Part shown: piece by piece, positions 37,466 through 48,859 of the stretch
Layout of the letters: the number at the start of each line of letters is the position of its first letter
Numbering within the stretch: the first letter of the stretch is position 1
DNA from: Kuschelorhynchus macadamiae
Taxonomy: Eukaryota; Arthropoda; Insecta; Coleoptera; Curculionidae
Assembly (NCBI GenBank): GCA_030620095.1
Contig: JAUTXW010000107.1
Coordinates: 868,001-932,000 of the forward strand
Direction of reading: 5' to 3'
Length of the DNA stretch: 64,000 bases
The notes under the pieces: generated by a model
The model's database searches: none
What the model was told of the DNA's origin: nothing
What the model saw: only the letters and a program-made list of their open reading frames with translations
Program-made: the position numbers and the translations under genes

Positions 37466-40366
37466 TCATTGCGGAGAATTAAGAAACTCACTTACAGAGT
37501 AAAAAGCATTTTCCAGCAGATAGTTTTTTACAGCTTTAGTAAAATTTTTTGTATTGCTATGGGTTCTTTTAAGCTTGTTGAAACATTTTATTCCCATATA
37601 AGATGGAGAGTTTTGTCCCAGTTTTAACCTGGAGAATGGCTGATAAATATTTTGTCGTTCACGGACTGAGTAAGTATGAACATCTGAGTTTTTTAGGAAT
37701 GTTTTCTCATTTTCCTTAATATAACAGACCAGATTAAAAATGTAGAGACATGGTAGGGTGAGGATACTGTCTCTCTTGAATATATGTCGGCAACTTTGAT
37801 GTGGGTGGGAATTATTTATGCATCTGACAACTTTTTTCTGCATAGCAAAAGCTTTATTGAAGTAAGTCGATGAGCCCCAGAATATCAGACCATACCTAAG
37901 AACAGACTCCACCAATCCAAAGTAAAGCATTCTCAGAACACCTGGCGTGACAGTATCTCTTATAAATCTTATAAGATAGCACATGCTGCTGAGTTTTGAG
38001 CAGACCAAGTCTATATGTGCTTCCCATGTAAGTTTGTGATCTAGAGTAATGCCTAGGAAGTTAATCTTGTCAATAGATTCAATTGACTTTTTTCCCACTT
38101 TTATAAGTGGACAAACTTGAGTTATTTGATTTTTTGTGAGAAATCGCATATAATAAGTTTTGGCTGTATTAAGGATCAAGCCGTTGTCCCCGCACCATGT
38201 GTTGAGTTCCTCTGAGGCATTATTGCTTTTTTCAGTTAGATCCTCTAATGATGTTGACCTTAGAAGAAAGTTTGTGTCATCTGCGTATAGAATGGTCCTG
38301 TCAGGAGTTTTGCATATATCGGTTAGATTGTTCATGAAAACAATGAAGAGCGTTGGAGAGAGAACGGATCCCTGGGGAACACCAAGCTTTGATGCAAGTG
38401 TTTTCGATTTTATACCTTTTATGATGACAGTCTGGGTGCGGGCAGAGAGATATGATGAAACCCAGTCATAAGCATTTCCTCTTATACCTATGCCATACAG
38501 TTTTTCTAGAAGAAGGTTGTGGTCAATTGAGTCAAACGCTCGGCTTAGATCGTAAAAAAGACCAAGGGAATATTGTCTTTCATTTAAGGATTGATAGATA
38601 AATTCAACACATTCTAGAATTGCAGTACAGGTAGATTTCTTTTTTGTGAATCCATTTTGGACATTACTTAATATGTTTTGTTGTTCAAGAAAATCTACAA
38701 GTCTGTTATTAAAAGCAGCTTCAAAAATTTTAGAAAACTGATTTTGCATGCATATGGGGCGGTAGTTTTCTATATTATCTCTGGAACCTTTATTTTTAAA
38801 AATCGGTATACATCTGGATTCTTTTAGGGAGTTTGGGTAAGTACCTGTTGAAAACGAGAGATTTATTAAAAATGATAGGGGAGCAGCGATAATTTCCCTT
38901 GCCTCTCTTAGGATGGTGCCCACTATGTCATCAGTCCCTGGGGAAGGTTTGGAGCTGGTTTTGTTAATTATATCTATGATTTCGTGTGGGGTTGTGGGAC
39001 GTAGAAATATTGTTTTTGGGAGGTTTTGTATATTTATGTTGTTGAAATTTGGCTTTTGCGAGGTGTTCAATAGATTTATAAAGTATTCATTGATGTAATT
39101 GGCTAGATTATTTAAGTTTGTTATTTTCTCGCCCTGTTGGTTTTTTATATTAAGTTTTATTGGTTTGTCTTTTCTGTTTTTATTTATAATTTTCCAAGTT
39201 TCTTTGCATTTATTGGTGGCATTAAGGATTCTTTTGTTATTCATGTCTTTTTTATGATTCTTTATGGTGTCTTTGTAAAGTTTTTTAAAAGTTGTGTAAC
39301 ATTTTGCATATTCTGGATCATTCAATACTTTCTTGAGTCTTTCCATTTCACATAAAAAACTGTGCATTTCCTTTATTTGCGGGGTATACCACTTTGTTGA
39401 TTTGGCCTTGGTTTTTATAAGTGGGATGGCTGAGTCATAGTGAAATTTAAAAGTTGCATAGAATAGCTCAAAACATATGTTGATCTCGTGTGTTTTAAAG
39501 AATTCAGACCAGTTCTCTCGTTCGAGGCCCCTTTTGAAAGCTGCAACATTGTAATCATTAAATTTTCTTTTATATGAACTTATTTGGTGGTTTTGATCAT
39601 GACACATATTAATTTTGAATATTTGATAAGTATGGTCTGATAGAAAAGATTCCCCTATTTCAGTTACTTCTATATTTAGGTTTGAGAAGACATTATCAAT
39701 GCATGTTTGACTGTGGCTTGTGATTCTAGTTGCTTTTTCTATGAAATGTTTAATATTAAACTCGGTGAATAGATCAATCAAGATTTTCCTGTTTTTATTA
39801 TCCGTGAGAAAGTCAATATTGAAATCCCCAGTTATTATATAATAATTTTCCTTTTCAAAGAAGTCATGCAAGAAAAGGTCAAGGCTGCTGATGAATCTCT
39901 CAAAGTCTCCGCTTGGGCTACGATATATAGTAACAATAAACAGTTTGGATCGTGTTCTTTTAATGTTTATACAAAGCTCTGATATACAGATTTCAAAGAC
40001 TTTTTCTACAGATTTTATATAGTTAACTTGGCGTGCGGTAATATCATCCCTATAGTAAATACAAACGCCCCCGCGGGAATATTCCCGCCTACAGAAATAT
40101 GACACTAATCGATAATCCTCGATATTTGTTAGTTTGACTTGTTCGATGTTTAGCCAATGTTCGCACACACAAAAAATGTCTATTTTTCCTTCTTCCAGCA
40201 AGATACTCAATGCGTCAGTCTTCTTGCACAGACCCTGGACGTTTAGATGCATAACAAGAATGTTATCTTTTTTAATAGTTCTTGATTTCTTAATATTAGA
40301 GTGTTCGATACTGTAACCACCACTTTTTATTGCCCTGTTAGTTGGCTGTTGTATAGAATCTTCCAC
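37466..40366 (-). CDS. LINE ORF2: endonuclease and reverse transcriptase, intact
   Basis: This is a 966-residue open frame. Residues about 35-265 form an APE-type endonuclease: MHLNVQGL, CEHWLN, YRSPSGDFE, ITGDFNIDF and LSDHTYQ correspond to the Asn, Glu, Asp/Asn and Asp-His catalytic boxes. Residues about 500-770 form the reverse transcriptase: IPIFKNKGSRDNIENYRPI, YDLSRAFDSIDH (motif A), GVPQGSVLSPTLF (motif B) and ILYADDTNF (motif C, YADD). A C-terminal region of about 200 residues follows; there is no RNase H. These enzymes nick the target and prime reverse transcription there. With no stop or shift, the protein could be functional, although ORF1 is broken. Clade within Jockey/CR1 is not certain. 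Confidence 0.93.
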   Translation of the reverse strand: MEDSIQQPTNRAIKSGGYSIEHSNIKKSRTIKKDNILVMHLNVQGLCKKTDALSILLEEGKIDIFCVCEHWLNIEQVKLTNIEDYRLVSYFCRREYSRGGVCIYYRDDITARQVNYIKSVEKVFEICISELCINIKRTRSKLFIVTIYRSPSGDFERFISSLDLFLHDFFEKENYYIITGDFNIDFLTDNKNRKILIDLFTEFNIKHFIEKATRITSHSQTCIDNVFSNLNIEVTEIGESFLSDHTYQIFKINMCHDQNHQISSYKRKFNDYNVAAFKRGLERENWSEFFKTHEINICFELFYATFKFHYDSAIPLIKTKAKSTKWYTPQIKEMHSFLCEMERLKKVLNDPEYAKCYTTFKKLYKDTIKNHKKDMNNKRILNATNKCKETWKIINKNRKDKPIKLNIKNQQGEKITNLNNLANYINEYFINLLNTSQKPNFNNINIQNLPKTIFLRPTTPHEIIDIINKTSSKPSPGTDDIVGTILREAREIIAAPLSFLINLSFSTGTYPNSLKESRCIPIFKNKGSRDNIENYRPICMQNQFSKIFEAAFNNRLVDFLEQQNILSNVQNGFTKKKSTCTAILECVEFIYQSLNERQYSLGLFYDLSRAFDSIDHNLLLEKLYGIGIRGNAYDWVSSYLSARTQTVIIKGIKSKTLASKLGVPQGSVLSPTLFIVFMNNLTDICKTPDRTILYADDTNFLLRSTSLEDLTEKSNNASEELNTWCGDNGLILNTAKTYYMRFLTKNQITQVCPLIKVGKKSIESIDKINFLGITLDHKLTWEAHIDLVCSKLSSMCYLIRFIRDTVTPGVLRMLYFGLVESVLRYGLIFWGSSTYFNKAFAMQKKVVRCINNSHPHQSCRHIFKRDSILTLPCLYIFNLVCYIKENEKTFLKNSDVHTYSVRERQNIYQPFSRLKLGQNSPSYMGIKCFNKLKRTHSNTKNFTKAVKNYLLENAFYSVSEFLNSPQ

Positions 40367-41789
40367 GAAAAAACAAACTACTATCAGGTATTTCCATCAC
40401 TCCACAAGTTTCTGACTGTGGCGATCTGTCTTCACCTTCCTCCTCGATGGTGTCTGGGGTCATGTTATTATTATTGGTCTCTGTTAATGTGTTAAGTCTT
40501 TCAAGAAAAACTCGATGCTCAAAAGAACTTTCTTGATCCTCCATGATAGGTAACATTTGATCGATGTATATATGTTTCATAAGTTTTCTTTTACTGACAT
40601 AGTTTGTGAATCTATGCATCTTGCCATACTTAATGTGAAAATGATTTGCGTTCACCAATTTAATTCTGTTTTGCTCCTGCTTCTGGATCATTCTTATTAG
40701 TCTCTGGTTCTGTTCTGCTATAAAGGAATTCAATATCTTTCGTCTTGGGTCAGTATATGCCGAAGTAACAAGTACCATATTTGTACTTTTGGCAATAATG
40801 AGTAGATCATTGATTGTGCTGACGGTGAAAGATTTTCCCTGTATGCAATTTTCGGGGCCGATGAACACTAACAAAAAGTCGTTGTGTGTTAATTTAGTTT
40901 TATAATCATTACAAATTGTGGTGATGTCCTCGATGGATGCTCTTGTTCTATATTGTACATTAATGTCTAATCGATTTTCTGAGAATTGCCTAAGCTGTTG
41001 CCCACAACCCCTGATCATATCATCCCCCACAATGAGTAGTTATCGCCACCTATTGACAATGGAAATTCGGTCATGGACAACAGGGTCCTTATTTACATTA
41101 CTTTCACTTATGGTGCTGGGGAGGTTTACAACTGATGAGTTTCTTAAGGACTGCCCACCCTGATCTTTACTTTCTTCTGTCTGAGTTGAGGCGTTTTTGT
41201 GTATGCTTAACAGGGCATATTGTAGCCTGGCCATTTCAATGTACTCTTCATCTTATTCAGTTTGTGTTTCATTGGTACTAGTTTCACTTTGTGAGGTTTG
41301 AGTTTCTTGTTCTTTTGTTAAGTTTGCTAAGGTTTGAGTATATGTAGTTTCAAATGATGGCTCTTTTCTCAACGTGTCTGTGGCTTGCTTTGCCAATCTT
41401 GTTTTCAGAATATCCACTTCATTTTGCATTTCTTCAAGTTTCTGCTTGTAATATGTTTCCATATCAAAGACGTCGTCTTCAAATGCAACGGACCTTTCTC
41501 TAAATTTTTTATGGTGTTTTTCTTGTTGTTCAATTTGTGATGTCAAATCGGAGTTCTCTCTTTTTAATTTCTGTAGAAGTTCCCTTGTAAATTCTTCGCT
41601 GATGGCGTTATCTTTGCAGATTTGTGTGCAGTATATTTTGTACTGGCCCAAATGATGCCAATTTTTCCTACGATTCCAACATGATTGATGGACTATGTTA
41701 TGACAAGACACACAAAAATATATTTTTACTTTTATATCCTTACTAGCACAGCATGGATATATTGAGGTTTGAAGGTCCGCAAGCACCAT
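40338..41789 (-). pseudogene. LINE ORF1: PHD finger, coiled coil, SGNH-like domain
   Basis: One reading frame of 484 codons is interrupted by in-frame TAA at 41253-41255 and 41040-41042. The N-terminus has a PHD-type zinc finger (CCASKD, CVSCHNIVHQSCW, CTQIC). A Gln/Glu/Lys-rich coiled-coil region follows (ELLQKLKREN to about residue 140). After the second stop comes an SGNH-hydrolase-like block (LLIVGDDMIRGCG) and the fold up to NANHFHIKYGKMH. Esterase-type ORF1 proteins of this build are known from CR1-group LINEs. The usual catalytic Ser of GDS is Asp here (GDD), so esterase activity would be lost even without the stops. Confidence 0.82.
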
Positions 41790-42189
41790 ATTCTAATATA
41801 ATCTACAATAATTTACTTGAATTTAATATCAATTTCCTTCAAAAAGTGTTTACAAAATATTTTTGAAGAATGAACTTTTTCTGGTTATATTGCTTAATAA
41901 GTTAAAATATTATCATCTATGGACTCCCTTATCTTGAGTTTGTGGGAACAGCTGATCAATACTTGAAGAGGTTATGCACAAAACAGAGTGAATAATCCCA
42001 AAATATCGGCCGAAACTGACGTCTTTTTATCAGTTAATGTGAGCTATAGGTACTCTTAACTCTATATACGGCGGTAGGACTTTAAAATTCTATAAAATCG
42101 CACTATAAACTAATTTAATTTCTATATTTGTAACTAGCATTTTTCGAATATAAACACCAAATAAAGGCGACCACACACTCTTATCTTAC

Positions 42190-42667
42190 TCACAATTATC
42201 TACAATAGCATCAGAATTGGGATGAAAAAAATTAATTAAGATATAAAAACACCCCCTTTAACATCAGCACGCAATTAGGAAACGCCTTAAATAGTACTTC
42301 ACAATGACGGCCCCTGTATAAAGTAATATGACAAACGGAGACTGACGGCCACTTTTGGCATACCCGAGTAGCCCAAAGTCGAACTGCATAAATTAAAATT
42401 TTGATAAATCTCGTTCACTGGATCTGATGCTGGCTGCCCTTGTAAAATCTGGACTTGTAAATCGTGTCTCACTATACTGGGTGGTCCAATAATAGTGGAC
42501 GTAGGCAGTAGCCCGGGAACCGTTAATGACAGAACTCAAGAAAAAATATATTTATAGGTAAATCGATCAAGAAAAATCAAAATTAAATCATTTTAAAATT
42601 AGAAAGTTCGCCGTTTTTGCAACACAAAAGAGGTATAGAAGTGCGGTACACGAAAGAAAATAGACAA
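42190..42667 (-). repeat. Repeat R copy 3, proximal part
   Basis: Inverted match to 36663-36998 and to 17020-17222 (CCCGGGAACCGTTAATG region). It is separated from its distal part (44144-44330) by an LTR-like insertion with an ATAT duplication. Confidence 0.75.
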
Positions 42668-42671
42668 ATAT

Positions 42672-44139
42672 TGTAACAGAATAGACTATAATAATGGTAT
42701 AGAGTATATATTTTTATATATTCTAAATATAATTCAAGCAATATTTTACTAAAACTGTTGGTTCTCATGTTCACGCTTAAACAGGATTGATTATTTCACA
42801 AAAATTATAAGTAAATTTGTCTAATATTAGTTTCGAGAATTTTAAACCCTAAAATAAAGTATCATATGTCACAAAGGCTATATTTTAGACTATAGACGGA
42901 TTTATGTATCAACGTTCTTAAAAGGTTACAATTTATGCCTTCCTTTTCGAGAGTTTATGATCCCATATGTTCCCTGTTTCATGGTAATCTTTCTTTGGTC
43001 TGTTTAATTTATCTTGTTGCAAATATTAATTGAAACATTTTATTTGGTTCGATGCAATGATAATAAATTACTGTGTTGAAAATACAATAGAGTATTTTGT
43101 AATAGGAACATTACCGAAAAGCCATGTTTTTGGGGCATAATTTTCCCTCCAGAAAAGATAAACTAAAAGGGTTTTTCGTGCCTTTTTTTCGCCATGACTT
43201 TTCGGACTCATAATGTGGATAAGTTAGTATAGGCTTATATATTAAATTATATACATAATCTTAGAATTGAAGGGAATATCATTTTAATCTATTTATTCAC
43301 TTTTAATATCATGGGTGACACCTCGTGTTTCTAAGACGAAGTTCCGAACTTAAAGTTTAGAGTAGGGACTTAAGCTTCACCATTCACAGCTTTATTCGTT
43401 TCGTCCTGACTAATAAGATCAAAGAGGGGATTGGTCTAAGTCTAGCTGAACTAACTTTGTATTTTACGGGAAGACTAAAAGTCAGTCTGTGTCAGAGTTT
43501 TGATTCTTATAGTTGTTCTTAAATTCTTATTTTGTGGTGGTTTATGGGACTTTACGTATACAGTGGGATATTAAAGTTGGGGGATTTTCAAAGATATTTT
43601 ATTTTCATTCTATGATTTGTTTTGGGCGTAACTTGTTTACAAGAGTTAATTTACGGGTTATTTAAAGATTTTTCTTTTCTTTTCTTTTGTACTAAGGTTG
43701 GGGATATTTTAAGATAATTCCCTCATTTTCTAGATTTAAATACTTTTTTTTTGTTATTAGGATTAAGTATTATTCTTGTACAGCATATCACTTACTTTAC
43801 TTTTGTTAATAGATTTTTTTAAGTTGTTTTTAAAAACCAAATCTTTTATTTAAATAAACCACCAGATACCATCGTTGTTGCAGTTTGCTGTTGTTCGAGT
43901 TTATAAGGCCGCAGAATTGGTGAGATAAGATATCTAAGTTAATTTGTACTAACAATTATATTTCGTAATACTATAAATTATAATTCACGAAGAAGCCTAC
44001 AGAGTACCTGTGATTTTACTTATCATATATTAGTTAATTTCAGTATTGTGACAGGGTTGCCCGCTACGTCTCAAATAAATAAATAAAATAAATGAATAAT
44101 TTTAAATATAATAATCAACCGCTCGATAACCCTGCTACA
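42672..44139. mobile_element. LTR-like insertion (possible solo LTR), 1468 bp
   Basis: It begins TGTAACAG, ends CTGCTACA (TG...CA with short inverted ends) and is flanked by ATAT on both sides (42668-42671, 44140-44143). The corresponding position in repeat R copy 1 (about 16980-16995) is uninterrupted. No long frame is inside. A solo LTR of a Gypsy- or BEL-type retrotransposon is the best reading. A TIR element with 4-bp duplication is an alternative. Confidence 0.72.
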
Positions 44140-44143
44140 ATAT

Positions 44144-44330
44144 AGATAATGGTTCATTAAGCATAGTTACATTTTTTAATTATCTGAAGTGCGTATAGTC
44201 AAAAAGGAGTGCCGTATTATTTAAAGAACGACAGGACACCACTGGTTCAAAGAGATTTCTTGGCCGACCTTCCTAAACCAATTGACTCCGCCCGGTTTTC
44301 TTTCTTGTCCCGCACAATATATGTAACACA
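44144..44330 (-). repeat. Repeat R copy 3, distal part
   Basis: Inverted match to 16797-16985, including the GACTCCGCCCGG and GCACTCC words or close variants. Confidence 0.75.
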
Positions 44331-44460
44331 TTTATTCTGTGATTACGTACTGATCTGAATTGATAACGAGGGAAGTTCTGGGTAAAGGAAATTTACCGAT
44401 TTTTTAAAAATTTTATTGGCCCTTCTATTGCTTAAATTTCGACTTCAAACTTGATTCATT

Positions 44461-44625
44461 TAATTAAATTCCGAGTTTGAAGTAGGAATTTAACTAAATT
44501 TCAAGTTCTTCCGAGTCGGAATTTGAATGAATTCCGAGTTCGAAGTCGGAATTTAAAAAAACTCCCAGTTCGAAGTCGGAATTTAATTAAATTCCGAGTT
44601 CGAAATCGAAATCTAAATAAAACAA
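44461..44625. repeat. Imperfect minisatellite before host exon f
   Basis: Four to five units of about 35-40 bp share AATTCCGAGTTCGAAGTCGG or variants. Each unit contains TTCGAA and could form small hairpins. The array ends about 58 bp before the exon acceptor. Confidence 0.8.
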
Positions 44626-44682
44626 AAACATTTTTTGTCTTGTGATATGCTAAATATTCAATCAGGTAAATTTGTTTTGCAG

Positions 44683-45176
44683 GCATGTTGAATCTCGAAC
44701 GAAAAAATACTTTGGAGACTCGAACGATGTCGCCAGTCCGATAGACGTGAAATATAACGAACTTTCAGATAACGAGCCAAAAAGCTTAGAATATCAAATG
44801 AGCGATTATCGGTCGTCGCCTGAGACACATCGATTTGAATCTAGTCATAACGAAAATAATCGTAGTCGGTATCACAATGAAAAGCCAAAATTACTTAAGG
44901 GTAAAAATATGTATAGATCTACACCGGAAATTCACAACACCAGCCATCCCAACAGCAGAAGTCAACACAATTCATACCACGATTCGTTACCAAGAGAAGA
45001 GACTCGTAGTTCGCAAAGATTCAGATCGGAAAGATTCTTAAACCGAGAAGAAAGTGACCGACGAACAGAGAGATTTGTTGACTCAGGAATAGAAAATGAC
45101 TTCAGACGCGACAGTAGTGAAAATTACCAACCAGCTAGACCTATTAGGGCTCTATATAATGAAAGTGAAGACGAAG
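44683..45176 (+). CDS. Host gene, internal exon f
   Basis: The acceptor TTTTGCAG ends at 44682 and the donor GTAAGA starts at 45177. The first base completes the codon left by exon e (AG+G = Arg), and the exon ends in phase 1. It encodes about 164 residues: RTKKYFGDSND, a Ser/His/Asn-rich middle (SHPNSRSQHNSYHDS), an Arg/Ser/Glu-rich stretch (SQRFRSERFLNREESDRR), VDSGIENDF and ALYNESEDEG. No domain was recognised. The next exon must begin with two codon-completing bases and lies beyond the window, because element E8 begins 18 bp after this exon and runs past 64000. Confidence 0.85.
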
Positions 45177-45546
45177 GTAAGAATACATTATATACAGGGT
45201 GTCTCAAAACAAAGGGGGTGATTTGTGATTTTATTTTAAGAAAAAACCTCATATGAACATATGTGCTAAACTTCATAACTTTTGAGATACAGGATGTTAA
45301 ACTTTTTAGAAAAAAATATTTGGGATACTATTTCAGATATCTTCGTGAAAATTGGTACACATTTTCTACGTATCAAGACAAATTTTCTGGTGTACAACAT
45401 TTTTATTTATTTCTACCAGTGGCGTCCGTACGGGAGTTGCATTGCATATATTTCAAGAAAAAAATGGTACGCCACTGACATCAATTCTGGATAGCCTAGA
45501 CATGTTTACATGAAAATTACCTCTTGCGTTTTTCTTGTCAGATGTA

Positions 45547-48228
45547 CAGGGTGGCCATTTTATGGTGATACAGTACCTTATCTAGAAAACGGTAATAGTT
45601 ACAACAAAAAGTTAAATACACAAGTTGTTTGGATCCAATTAAATTTTTATTTTATTTCACTTTTGTTTATACAGGGTGTTTCGTTTTGACGTGACACATG
45701 TCAACTTTCTTAATTTAAATGGGACATCCTATATATTATTACATGTTTCGATTCTACTGTTAATTTGCGAAAGTTTTTATAATAACATCTATATTTGAAT
45801 TCTTTATCGTTTTTGAGTAAATTGAGTTTTTAGAATTTTTTTTAAAAAAACATATTTTTTTTTAAAAAAAAATTTTTTACCTATAAAACTTTAATGGAAC
45901 TGACTAATATCCTAAACATACATTACTAAGGGTTCAATTCAACGAGTTTCCATGCTGGTCTTACCAATTAATATACAGGGTGTTAAAAATGGAGAGCAAA
46001 ACAAACAGAACTTTAAATGTAAAAATCTCCTGTTTTTCAAATGGAACACCCTGTATATTTTTATTTCATCTGATTCAGCGTTCAATTACCTATCATTACT
46101 CATATATATATATCCTATACCCAAAATGAGCAGTTTCGATTTTATTAGCCCTTTTCTGATTTATCCCGGAATTTTGCCAGTAAATGAGATCAGAAACTAA
46201 AAAAATCGAGATAGGCTTAGGAAATAACCTAATGCAATTGTTGACTTAAGTTGACATTTGCTCTGTTTGTCGTTTTTGTCAAATTTTTGCTGCGAAATTT
46301 GTTAAAAAAATGGCTTTATATAGTTTAGATGAACGTTTGAAATTATACAACTGTTCCATAAAAAATAATAAAAGTCCAGCCCTTAGAGAATATTCTAGGG
46401 AATATCCTAATAATCGAGTTCCCTCCAGGACTATATTTTTTCGAATTGTGCGTGATTTGGAAAATGGTGTCTTTAAAAACTCTAAGAAAAATCGTCCCAA
46501 TTTTGTCCTCTCTGAGGAAAAACAACTGGAGATTTTACTTTATCTCGAGGAAGATGATGAAAGATCCCAAAGAGATGCTGACAGAGACATTGCAGGTGTC
46601 AGTAGAGGAAGAAAAAACACTGCAGGTGAATGGTTATCATCCTTATAAATTTCTTCCAACTCAATTATTATCACAATTAGACTTTAATGAAAGATTGACT
46701 TTTTGTGGTGATATTGTGGACCGGCAGTTCGAAAATGTGTTTTTTTCAAAAGTGCTTTGGACTGATGAGGCCTCATTTAATACGGCGGGTATTTTTAATC
46801 GGGAAAACACTCATTACTGGTCTCAAACTAATAAACATCTAACAAAAGCAATTAAAAAACAAGGCCGTCAAACCGTAAATGTGTGGTGCGGAATTATTTG
46901 CGACCGTATTATCGAACCAATATTTTTTGACAGGTCGTTAAATGGCGAAAGATACTTGGAGCTGCTTAGGAATGAAATCATGCCCCTTATCAACGACTTG
47001 CCAGCAAATATTCGAGAAAATATCATTTTTCAGCAGGATAGCGCCCCTTAGCACACGGTTGCACCGGTAGTAAATTTCCTTAATCAACATTTTCCACTGT
47101 AGATAGGAAGGCATGGTTTAATATCCTGGCCACCACGAAGCCCTGATTTAAGCCCTTTAGACTTCTTTTTGTGGGGTGCACTAAAAATAAAGTTTATAAC
47201 AATAGATCTAATAATAGAAATGAGTTTAAAATAAAAATCAGGAAAGAGATCAATAATTTTAATGCATCTAATTCGGTAAGGAACGCTATTCGGAAAATGG
47301 AGGCTATTTACACTTCATCTATCGCAATGGACGGTGGCCATATTGAAAATTTTTTATAATCTGTTTTAATCATGTTTAATACTCAGTTAGTTATTAGTTA
47401 TACCGTGTGGCACAAGATATTTTTTTGTCTCTCCCTTATTTTCGTAAACATTAAATAATAAGAACATAAATTACATAATATTTCACTTTTATTTGTATTT
47501 TCTAACATTATTTATAGTCACTATCTGTGTTAAGGAAATGAGAATAAGGCCTAGTTTACGACATTTTTATTTTAGCACACTTCATCTGTTTACTTATATT
47601 AAAAAAAAAAATAGTCAAATCAGAAAACGGCTAATAAAATCGAAACTGTTCATTTTAGGTATAGGACATATATATATGAGTAATGATAGGTAATTAAACG
47701 CTGAATCAGATGAAATAAAAATATACAGGGTGTTCCATTTGAAAAACAGGAGATTTTTACTTTTAAAGTTCTTTTTGTTTTGCTCTCCATTTTTAACACC
47801 CTGTATATTAATTGGTTAGACCAGCATGGAAATTCGTTGAATTGAACCCTTAGTAATGTATGTTTAGGATATTAGTCAGTTCCATTAAAGTTTTACAGGT
47901 AAAAAAATTTTTTTTTAAAAAATACGTTTTTTTAAAAAAAATCTAAAAACTCAATTTACTCAAAAAAGATAAAGAATTTAAATATAGATGTTATTATAAA
48001 AACTTTCGCAAATTAACAGTAGAATCGAAATATGTAATAATATATAGGGTATCCTATTTAAATTAAGAAAGTTGACACGTGTCACGTCAAAACGAAACAG
48101 CCTGTATAAGCAAAAGTGAAATAAAATAAAAATTGAATTGAATCCAAATAACTTTTGTATTTAACTTTTGTCGTAACTATTACCGTTTTCTAAATAAGGT
48201 ACTGTATCACCATAAAATGGCCACCCTG
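45547..48228 (+). mobile_element. E7: mariner-like element inserted in the E8 left arm
   Basis: The ends CAGGGTGGCCATTTTATGG and complement bound 2682 bp, with TA on both sides (45545-45546, 48229-48230). The arms are about 45547-46165 and 47615-48228. The opposite arm of E8 retains the empty site: the complement of 63810-63835 reads CAGATGTACCGTTTAAAAG, exactly the two E7 flanks joined at one TA. Confidence 0.95.
46310..47359 (+). pseudogene. E7 transposase (DD40D type), several lesions
   Basis: The start ATG at 46310 gives MALYSLDERLKLYNC and an HTH region. A frameshift near 46600 leads to VNGYHPYKFLPTQ, LWTDEASFN (first Asp), NVWCGII, SLNGERYLELL and FQQDSAP (second Asp), followed by TAG at 47049-47051. 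A second stop near 47101 replaces the Trp of the WIG motif. SPDLSPLDFFLWG (third Asp, 40 codons after the second) precedes another shift into the C-terminal frame ending GGHIENFL. All catalytic residues survive. Confidence 0.87.
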
Positions 48229-48859
48229 TACCGTTTAAAAGTTATTTAGCAAAATGTCGGAATTTTTGGAATTTTGTTAAGCAAAATTGGCTATACTCGA
48301 TTGATCATTTTGCCAAATAACTTCTAAACCGTAGAAAGACTAAAATGTTAGGGGGCAGAATGGGGAATTTGAATTTGATGTTTCTTGTTCAAAATAAAGG
48401 GCAGTTTGTTATAAACGTTGGGTCAAAAGTCAACAATTAGAGAGATATTGCGGTACAAAGATGGCGGAAAAATAATGTTATTTTTATCTTAAAAACGAAA
48501 AGCGATAGAATAATGAAATTGTATAAGAGTATTACTAGTGTAAAAACACACTATATGCATTTTTTTCACTTTTTTAAAAGGAGTGGAGGGGTGGAAAATT
48601 ACTCTTATTAACTAAATTTAAAGAAAAGCTTCCGCGGCGACTTGGAAAAAAAATGTAAAGCATTACGTGACAAAGAAATTTATTTTAGAAAAATATTCTA
48701 GTTGGTTGCTTTCGAACACAGATTTATTTTGTACTAATGTTAAATTTTCTTCTGAACAATCACATTTTAAAAATAATTGATTAACAAACATGTTTCAAAC
48801 TAACCTATCCTTTATGTATCAATGCATGAATTATGAATAAAATCGTTCGTTAAGAAAAC

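Larger units (their letters stand above)
37141..42185 (-). mobile_element. LINE-1 here: nearly full-length Jockey/CR1-group element
   Basis: Minus orientation. The 3' end is an A run (T11 on the plus strand at 37141-37151). ORF2 (37466-40366) is intact and ORF1 (40338-41789) has two stops. The ORFs overlap by 29 bp. The 5' untranslated region runs upstream of 41789; its exact start, somewhere before about 42185, could not be fixed, and I found no target duplication. It lies between two inverted copies of repeat R (36663-36998 and 42190-42460). Confidence 0.88.

Noticed and set aside
38160..39355. Several plus-strand frames across the LINE
   Set aside because: They are antisense shadows of the intact minus-strand ORF2.
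44501..44686. Minus frame with repeated KFRLRTR units
   Set aside because: It is a translation of the minisatellite, not a gene.
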